NCBI GenBank assembly: GCA_002887195.1
Contig: PJAB01000332.1
Span: forward strand, 1-29,549
Source of the DNA: Chrysochromulina parva
Taxonomy: Eukaryota; Haptophyta; Prymnesiales; Chrysochromulinaceae
Reading direction: 5' to 3'
Length of the DNA stretch: 29,549 bases
The position numbers and the translations under genes were made by a program. Shown piece after piece: positions 18,091-26,400 of this stretch (its first letter is position 1; each line of letters starts with the position of its first letter). The notes under the pieces are model-generated. The model was not told the DNA's origin, made no database searches, and saw only the letters and a program-made list of their open reading frames with translations.

Positions 18091-20306
18091 TTAGGGATGA
18101 TGATTTATGATCAGCATACCCGCTTCGCGCAAGAATGCCTGGAGCCGCTGCCTCTGCTCCTCGGGCAAGTGCGCCGCCTCGATGGCGATGGCGCGGTAGC
18201 CATACGTCTGCATGAGCAGAAAGAGCGCGCGGCTGATTGCGCCCTTGACGGCCTCCGCTCGATGAGCGTCGTTCTGAGCGCGGTCTTGCGCGGGTCCGCT
18301 GCGTTCGCCTACACGCAGCGCGATGGCCTGCTGCGCGGCGGGCTGGCGCGTGCGCGCGCCGCCGAGTGGCGCGCCGCCGCCCGCCGTGAACGCCTCCAGA
18401 GCTTGCAGGCAGCTCGTGAGCGAGGCAAGCGCCGTTCTGAGCGATCCCTTCTTGTGCACGACGCCCGCCTGGTCCTCTATCAACGCGGCGGCGAGCAGGC
18501 AGCTCGAGGCCTCAGCGGCCCACACGACGAGCTGCGTCGAGCCAAGGATCAAGCTCCGTGCCGCCTGCTCGTCCATCGCCGCACGCATGGCGGTTAGCCG
18601 CGCGGTCAGACGTCGCAGAGCGAGGGGCAGCGAGCCTTTGGGAACGGCGGACTGTGGGGGGAGAGGGTGGGGCGGGCGCCGTGGTGAGCACTTGCAAGCA
18701 GGGGCAGCGAGCCTTTCGGAAGGGCGGAGGCGTGCATGGAGGTGTGCATGGAGGTGTGAATGGAGGTGCCGTTTGGAGCGCGCGCCTTTTCTTGAACTGC
18801 GCGGGCCTTGCGCGCCTTCAGATTAGCCGCCATCACGTCGATGGGCTTGAGAAGGAGCTCGAGGAAGCCGTGCCACGCGGCGCCCCCATTGAACAAGAAG
18901 AGCGCTTGGCGTCGCGCGGGCTCGTGTCGAGCGAGAGTGACCGCGTCTAGGTAGGCGAGGTGCTGCGTGAGGGGCGGCGCCTCCTTGGCCATGGCCGCCA
19001 TGAGGACCTTCTCGTCGCCGAGCGGAGACGCCGAGGCACGTCGGAAATCGAGTGGCTGCGTGTACGCCACGTGCACGGCGCTGAATCCGAGTCGGCATGA
19101 GGCGACGAAGGCCCAGCTGCGCAGCAGCATCGAGAACCAAAGCCCGAGGCCAGCGGCGGACGCGGCGGACGCGGCGGACGCGGCCGCCTCGCTGCCCGGC
19201 GCGTCGCCCATGGAGAGCTCCTCGGCCGCCGGTGCGGCGCAGGGCGTACAGCCGCCGCTGAGCGCGAGAGCGAGAGCGCCAAGCGAGTCAACCGCCGAAG
19301 GCGCGAGCCACGCCGCAAGCGTCGCCCCGATCGCCAGCTGGCAAGCGCGTGCCGCTGCACCGGAGAGGGCCGCGGGAAGCAGCGGCCGAAGCCGCAGCCA
19401 CAGCTGTTGCCCGATGAGCGGCCACGCGTCCGATCGGCTCGGAAGCACCGCCGGTCCGGGCTGGTACATAGTGAGCAACCGCAAGTCAGCCCGATCCGAG
19501 CGATCCGAACGGCTCGGTGGCGGTTGCGGCCCCTCGGCGCGCTCGAGCGAGTGCTCGAGCGCGACGACGAGGCCGACGAGCATGGCCCATGCGGCCACGA
19601 GAGGCGTGTGCGACGCCGCGGCGGCGCACGGGCTCGTGGCGGCAGCGGCGGGGCAGCTCGCGCGTATCACGCCGTGGTAGCCTAAGGACGAGAGTGACGC
19701 GACGAGAGTGACGATGAGCGAGCCCGCGCCGCGCACGAGCCACGAAGGCAGCGCGGGGACGAGGGGCGGCAGCAGCGATGGGGCTGAGGTGGCGGCAGCT
19801 TGGTCGGTAGGCTGGCCCGAGGCGACGACGGCCGCGGTGACGGCGCAAGCGGCGAGCACGGCGCTCATGCTGCCACCGATGATGGAGCCCGCAGGGGAGA
19901 GCAGCGAGACTGCAAGCGAGGCGGCGGCGAGGAAGACTGCGGTGGAGAGCGACGTTGGCGCCCCAAGGAGCGGCGGAGGCTCGGCCGCCAAGACCATCGG
20001 CGGCACCAGGCGCACCCAGAGCATGCGGTGCACGACGAGCAATAGCAGCAGCAGCAGCAGACCGAGAGCGCCGTCGGCGAGCGGCATGCCGAGCGCCGCG
20101 ACGGCGGAGATGTGGAAGGCACCGAGCGGGAGCACCGACGAGGCGAAGCGCGAGCGGTCGGCGCGCATGATCACGCCTTTGAGTGGACCAGACGTCTCAG
20201 CGGTCATGCGAAGGTTCTGGAGGACCTCCTTGCGTGGCGCGCCGGCTGCGATTAACATGGCTGCATCCGGGTTGCTTGCGAGCAACTCGTCGTCCGTGGG
20301 GGGCAT
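18091..20306 (-). CDS. NDC1: NDC1-like transmembrane nucleoporin, two exons
   Basis: Exon 1 starts at the ATG at 20306 (MPPTDDELLASNPDAAMLIA) and exon 2 is 18651-18091. The acceptor CCCCACAG|TCC is clear. The donor is not: the best in-frame GT is at 18797 (GCGCA|GTTCAA), giving 689 residues, but a GC donor nearer 18725-18731 would suit the flanking duplication. The first half has about six hydrophobic segments with very Ala/Leu-rich helices. The C-terminal part contains LTQHLAYLDAVTLARHEPAR and RRQALFLFNGGAAWHGF, matching the LAYQDL...RR..IFSL...GG.W block of the Ndc1 family, then a helical domain ending LPEEQRQRLQAFLREAG. Length fits Ndc1 (about 650-675). Ndc1 anchors the nuclear pore complex in the pore membrane. 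Confidence 0.72.
18623..18728 (-). repeat. Exon/intron boundary duplication in the NDC1-like gene
   Basis: A 29-bp sequence at 18700-18728 is repeated at 18623-18651 with two mismatches. The second copy begins exactly at the 3' splice site (exon 2 starts at 18651). Between them lies the intron motif GGCGCCGTGGTGAGCACTTG (plus strand, 18675-18694) and a C-rich tract. Upstream, an ACCTCCATGCAC unit is tandemly repeated (about 18726-18765). Confidence 0.85.
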
Positions 20307-20470
20307 GGTTAGTGAAAGCAAAGGGCACCGTCGGAGGACACACGCGACGGCGTCCCGATGGACGACCCGACGGCGGCGGCGCGCACACGAGGGCGACTGG
20401 GCGGCGTCGGCGCGTGTTTCGCTCCGAGCGCTCTCGCCGCAACTCACTTCTTTTCCTCCGCAGCAGAAGG
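20307..20470. promoter_or_regulatory. 164-bp divergent promoter between NDC1-like and PHD/PLU-1 genes
   Basis: Start codons at 20306 (-) and 20471 (+) diverge from this segment. No TATA-like element stands out. Function inferred from position only. Confidence 0.4.
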
Positions 20471-23400
20471 ATGGCCGCCAATGGCCTGGCTTATCCTACC
20501 TGTGCCAGGCTGGTACCATACCGTGGGTTCAGCGGTGACGATGACTTCGCCGCGAAAGCCATCCAGGGTGCGCGTGGCACCAACCATTCCTCTCTCTGTC
20601 CAGCCCGCGAGCGCCGCCAGGCACAGCCACAGCCCCGCGGCGCGTTCTCCCTGCGTATTCGCCTGACCATCGAGCGTGCTGACGCGCTGCGTGCTCCCCA
20701 TCGCAGCATCGGCATGGGACAGTGGCAGCAAACCGTCGTCGGGCAAAGGTGGCGGCTCCTCCTCCTCCTCCAGCCTGCCGGCCGCGCCACCGGCTGACGA
20801 GCCCGAGGACACGAACGACGACTTTTGCTTCAAGTGCGGCTCGAGTGGCGAGCTGATCCTGTGTGATCGGTGCGACCGCTCGTATCACCTGCACTGCGTC
20901 GACCCGCCGCTCGACGTGGCGCCCGAGGGCGAGTGGGCCTGCCCGGCGCACAGTCAAGGTAAGCGTAAGAAGAAGACTGAAGCGGAGCTCCTCGCCGAGG
21001 CCAACCAGAGCCACGAGAACGCGGAGCGTGGCATGCCGCGTAAGCCCGCGCGCGTCGACGCGACCAAGTACCAGATCGCGCCCACGATGCTTCGCGCGGA
21101 GCGCGACCCGGCCGAGAAGCCCCTGGCCGTCGGCGCGGGCTCTCTTGCTTGGGTGCCCGAAGTCTGTGCCGAAGAGGCGCTGTGCGAGCTGCTCGCTTTC
21201 GCACACCGGCTGGTGGAGAGCGCGACGCTGTCCGACGCCTTCTTCGCCGAGTACCTGATGACGCACCTGCACCTGAGTGGCTACTCGCTGCCCAGGGCCA
21301 AGGCGACCCTGCTCCTTGCCAAGCAGTGGTTGGGCGCGCTGCCGGACGAGACGGCGGCGCAGCTGCAGGCACTCGGGCACGCGGCTGGCGAGGCGCTGCT
21401 CGCGGTGGTGGGCGCCGCGCATGCCTCTGCCTTTCTGCTCCTCCCCAACGTGCTCGCGCCTGGCATCGCCGACGCGGTCAGTGGCACGCTGCCCACCTCG
21501 CTCGCCGCGCTCGGCCGCGGCAGCGAGGACGAGGCGGCCGCGGCCGCGCTGCTCGAGACGCACGAGCGACAGCAGGCCGAGGCGGTGCGCGTGGCGGTGA
21601 GCGAGTGGAGCGCGCAAGTGGACGCGCTCCTCGGGAGCAGCCAAGACGCGCAAGCGGGCGCGGCTCAGCCTTCTGCCGCGGAGCCCGGCGCCGGCGCCGG
21701 CGCGGCGCCGGCTGCGCCGGACGACGAGCCCCAAGGGTCGTTGAGATCTCAATCTCAATCTCAATCTCGCGGTGGCGCGGTGCTCAAGATCAAGGAGCTC
21801 GAGAAGCTTGTGCACGACGGCGCGGCGGCGCACAAGCTTGGTCGAAGTGTGAAGCAGCTGCGTGAAGCGCATGGCCTGCCCGACCGAGGGGCGGACCTCA
21901 ACCGCCACATCCTAAAGTACCTCGGCTCGACGGGCTCGACGGGGCGCCTCGCGATGCTCAGTGAGGCGCTCCAGCACGGCGCGTCGTGGCAGGCGCGCTG
22001 TGCCGAGCAGCTCGCCCGCCCGCAGACGACGGAGGGCCTGCAGGCGCTGCTGGCTGAGGGGGAGCGCATTCCTCTGCGGCTGGCCGAGGTCGAGGAGGTG
22101 CGCGGCCGACTGCGGCGCGTCGACGCCTGGCTCGCTGGCACGCGCGAAGCGATGCTCAAGGCGAGCTGCGAGCTGCGCGAGCTGCAGGACCTGCAGCGCG
22201 AGGCCGAGGCTCTGCGGATCAAGGTGCCCGAGGCCGACGTGCTGCGCGATCGCACGGCGGCGTGCAAAAAGTGGATGACGACGGTCAACAATGAGCTGCT
22301 CCGGCGGACGTCGTCTCGCAAAGCCTCAGGCGCTCGCCTTTCGGTCGCCGTCGTCGAGGGGCTGCTCGGTGAGGCAGCCACGCTGCGCCTTGACGCGGTC
22401 GAGATCACCCAGGTGCGCGACCGTCTCGACATGGCGCGGGAGGGCATGCAAGTGCTCACCACGACGCCCTCTCCCCTCCCCACAGGTGCGCGACCGTCTC
22501 GACATGGCGCGCAAGTGGTCCGAGGATGCGCGGGCGCTGCTGGTGCCGCCCGTCCCAGTGACGCCGACGGTGCTCAAGCTGCTCGACGAGCTGAGTACTG
22601 GCGCTGAGGAGCTCAACCTCAACCTTGCCGAGCAAGAGGTGCTCGACGGCCGGCTGGGCACCGTACGTGGCTGGCTGCAGCGCGCCAAGGCGGCGATGGA
22701 GTCGAATGCCGAGTGGCAGGTGATTTCAACTGATGACCGCTCATGACCGCTCATGACCGCTGATGACCGCTGATGACCACTGATGACCACGGATGACCAC
22801 GGATGACCACTGATGACCGCTGATGACCACTGATGACCGCTCACAATTCGACAATGGATGTGATGCAGGAGCTCATGGCGCTCGTCAAGGAGGCCAGGGC
22901 CAAGGGCATCGAGCTGCCCGAGGTCAAGCTGGTCTCCGATCAGCAAGCGGGGGATGCGTGGCGCGGCCAGGCGGCGCTCGCGCTCAAGGGCCCCGCGACG
23001 ATCGAGGACCTCGAGGAGCTCGTCGGCAAGAGTGGCACGATGCCGGCCGAGACGACCAAGTTGCTGGTCGCCAAGCTCGAGACGGCGCGCGCATGGGCGG
23101 TGCGCTTGGACGCGGAGCTCAAGGGCAAGCCGACGATCAAGGACGCCGCCGCGCTCCTGTCCGAAGCCGACGCGGATGGCGTCTCCATGGAACCCGTGGA
23201 GACGCTCCGCCAGTCCGTCGCCGACGCCAAGGCGTGGCTCGAGCAGTGCCGCCGATCGCTCAACGCACGCTCGACTCGCGGCGTCGCGACGCGCGCCTCA
23301 TTTGACGAAGCGCTGCGCCTGTACGAGGCGGGGCAGGCGCTCCCGATCACGCTGCCCGAGGTGTACGCCCTTGCGGCGCAGCTGCGCGATGCCGAGAGCT

Positions 23401-26400
23401 GGACAGCCCGCGCCGAAGCGGCCCTGGCCGAGTGTGAAGAGGCCAAGTGTGAAGAGGCCACATCGGCGCCGCCGGACAGAGCGCCGTCCCGAGCGCCGGA
23501 CGGCGCGCCGTACCGAGCGCCGGACGGCGCGCCGGCGCACGCCAATGGGCAGCCGACACCGATGGAGGTGGAGCCGCCGACGACGGCGAAGAGGGCGTGG
23601 CCGCCGGCGCGGCGGGGGGGCGCGCTCGGGACAGCGCGGAGGGCGGTGGCGGGCACGGCGGCGGCCCGAGAGAGGCTCCGCGAGCTGCTGCGCGAATCGG
23701 AGGCGCTCTCGGTCGCTGTGGGGATGGCCACGACGCTCCGGCTGCGCTCGTGGCGGCAGGAGGTCAAGTTTCGTCAGGAGGAGGAGGGCGGTGGGCAGCT
23801 GGACGAGATGGCGCCGCTGCTCGAGCAGGGGCGCGCGCTCGGCCTTGACGAAACCCCGTGCGAGCTGGGCGCCGAGTTGGGCGCCGCCGCCGGGGCTGAG
23901 GCAGGCGCGGACGCCGATCGTGTTGGTGGCGGCGAGCCGCTGCGCGCCGAGGCGGCCCTGGGCAGCGGTGCGAGCGCCAGCTCGCCGGCCACGATGGCGG
24001 CCGCGACCGAGGGAGAGAGGGGGGCCGAGCCGAGCGCCACGGCCGCGCCCACCACGACGCCCAGCGCGGAGGCCACAGCAGAAGCGCACGACGGCGCGCG
24101 CGGCCGCGCCGAGTGGCGCAGCGCGGCGGCCGAGTGGGCGGCGCTGCAGCAGACGCTGCAGCAGGCCGGCGAGTGGAGGGCGCGCGCTGAGCGGGTCCTC
24201 ACGACCGACAAGGTAGCGCTCGCCGAGACGACCTCTGATTTCCTCTGATGACCTCTGATTGCCTCCCTCATCAGGTGGCGCTCGCCGAGATGCGCGAGCT
24301 CGCGATCCAGGGGCAGCAGCTGCACGTGCTCATGCCTGAGCAGTCGTTGCTCGAGCGCCAGATGAGCGACGCCGAGACGTGGCTCGCGGCCGCGGACGCG
24401 CTGCAGGCGCCCACGGCGACGCTCGACGAGCTCGCCAAGTGTGTGAAGCAGTACACTAAGATCCATCTGCTCTCCGACAAGGTCGATGGGCTCAAGGAGC
24501 GCGAGGCGGGTGGGCAGGGGTGGCTAGAGGAGACGCGCTCCATGTTCAAACACGCGGCCATCCAGATGTCGACCCTTCATGAGATCCTCGAGAGCGACGG
24601 CGAGGCCATCTACTGCGTGTGCCGCCAGCCTTGGGGTTCGTCCGGTGCGTGCCGCGGATGGCAGCCACTGATTGCGATGGAGTGCGACTGATGGGCCGCG
24701 CGCCTTGGGGTTCGTCACGTTGGGGTTCGTTGATTGCGATGGAGTGCGACTGATGGGCCGCGCGCCTTGGGGCTCGTCACGTTGGGATTCGTCAGGCGTC
24801 ACCATGATCGAGTGCGAAGGATGCCAGGGGTGGTACCACATCACCTGCCTCGGCATCTCGCCTGCCAAGTCGAAGCTGTTCACAGCCGAGGGCGCCACGG
24901 CCACGTTCCACTGCCCAAGGTGCTGTGAACAGCGCGGCGTGAACTTCCCATTCGAGCCGCGCGTGACCGCGCCGCAGATCAAGCGGCTGCCGAGCGTGCA
25001 CAAGGCGGAGCAGCACGTGCGCAAGGTGGCCAAGCTACGGGTGCGCCGCCATGAGTGGCTGCAATTGACGAATCACTGATTGCTGCCACTGAGTGCGCAA
25101 GGTGGCCAAGCTACGGGTGCGCCGCCAGGAGGCCGAGCTGCTGAATGCATGCGCCAGCAGGAGGCCGAGCTGATGAGTGCATGCACATTGCAGCTCTGGT
25201 TGCATGCAAAGTGCATCCAAAGTGCATTCAAAGTGCATGCTGAGTGCGTGCTGATTGGATCCCTCATCAGGTGCGCATCGAGGAGGCTGAGCTGCTCGAA
25301 AAGGCGGTCACCAACGTGTCCACGTGGCAGCTCGAGCTGCTACCCACGCTGCTCGAATCGTATCGACGGACGGTCGTGCCCAATACGGCGCGCCATGCCC
25401 CGCCTGCGGGCGCTGTATTGGGCGTGCCCCCCGGCCCCAGAGGGCACGTCGTGCACGCGGTGGGCGGTGGCGTCACGAACGAGGAGCTGTGCCGATGGCT
25501 CGAAGAAGGCGAACGCTTTCGACTCGAGTGCGATCTGGTCGCGCTGCTCAAAGGATGGCGGTGGGCACGCCAGCTGCGCCCGCCGCCGCCGCCGCCCGCC
25601 CCAGCCGCGCCGCCGACGCCGCCGCCGCCCGCCCCAGCCGCGCCGCCGACGGCCGGCGGTGCCGTTGCGGTCGGCGAGGTGCCCACGACGGCGGCGGGCG
25701 CTGTATTGGACGGCGCTGTATTGGGCGGCGAGGTGCCCACGACGGCGTCGGGCGTGCCGGCAACCGCAGCCGCGAGCGCCGCAGCGAGCGCCGCCGTGGG
25801 CACCTCGACGGTGTCCCTCCAGAGCCTCGAAGAGCTGCTGAGCTCTGCGAGGGCGGGCGGCGTGAGCAGCGCGATCGAGGAGGCCCTCGTTAGCGTCAGC
25901 GGCAGCGGTAGCAGCGGCAGCGGTAGTGCCCCCGCACCAAGGGGTTCCAAAAAGGGGGGCGGCGCAGCTGCACCGCTCGGGGGAGTTGCGGCGACTGCGG
26001 CGGCCGCTGCGGCGGCGATGCAGGCGGCACGCAGCGCAGCCTTGCAGGCCGCCGCCGCATTGCTCGGCGACGACGCGCCGATGGCGGCAGCGCCCAACAC
26101 AGCGCCCGAGCCCGCCGAGGCCAATGGCGCTGTATTGGGCGTGGGCGCTGTAATGGGCGAGCCAGGCGCGCCGGGCGCGCCGACGCGCCGCTTGGATCCG
26201 CAGCTGGAGGCGACGTGGCTCGCGGCCGAGAAGGCGGCTGTGCTCGCCGAGCTGACGCACGCGCACGAGCGGCTGCTCGAGGCCAAGGCTTGGGAGGGCG
26301 AGGCCGCGCAGTGCATGAGTGGACAGACCGACTCTGACCCGAGCCGCCTCGAGCAGCTGCTCGCCAAGGGCGAGGCGCTCAACATGGCGCTCCCCTCGAT

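Noticed and set aside
20529..21908. Long minus-strand reading frame (459 codons) opposite the PHD gene
   Set aside because: GC-rich codon use leaves antisense frames open; the product is Arg/Ala-rich with no motif, while the plus strand encodes a PHD finger.
22954..24216. Second long plus-strand frame within exon 4
   Set aside because: Arg/Ser-rich shadow of the real frame, without domains.
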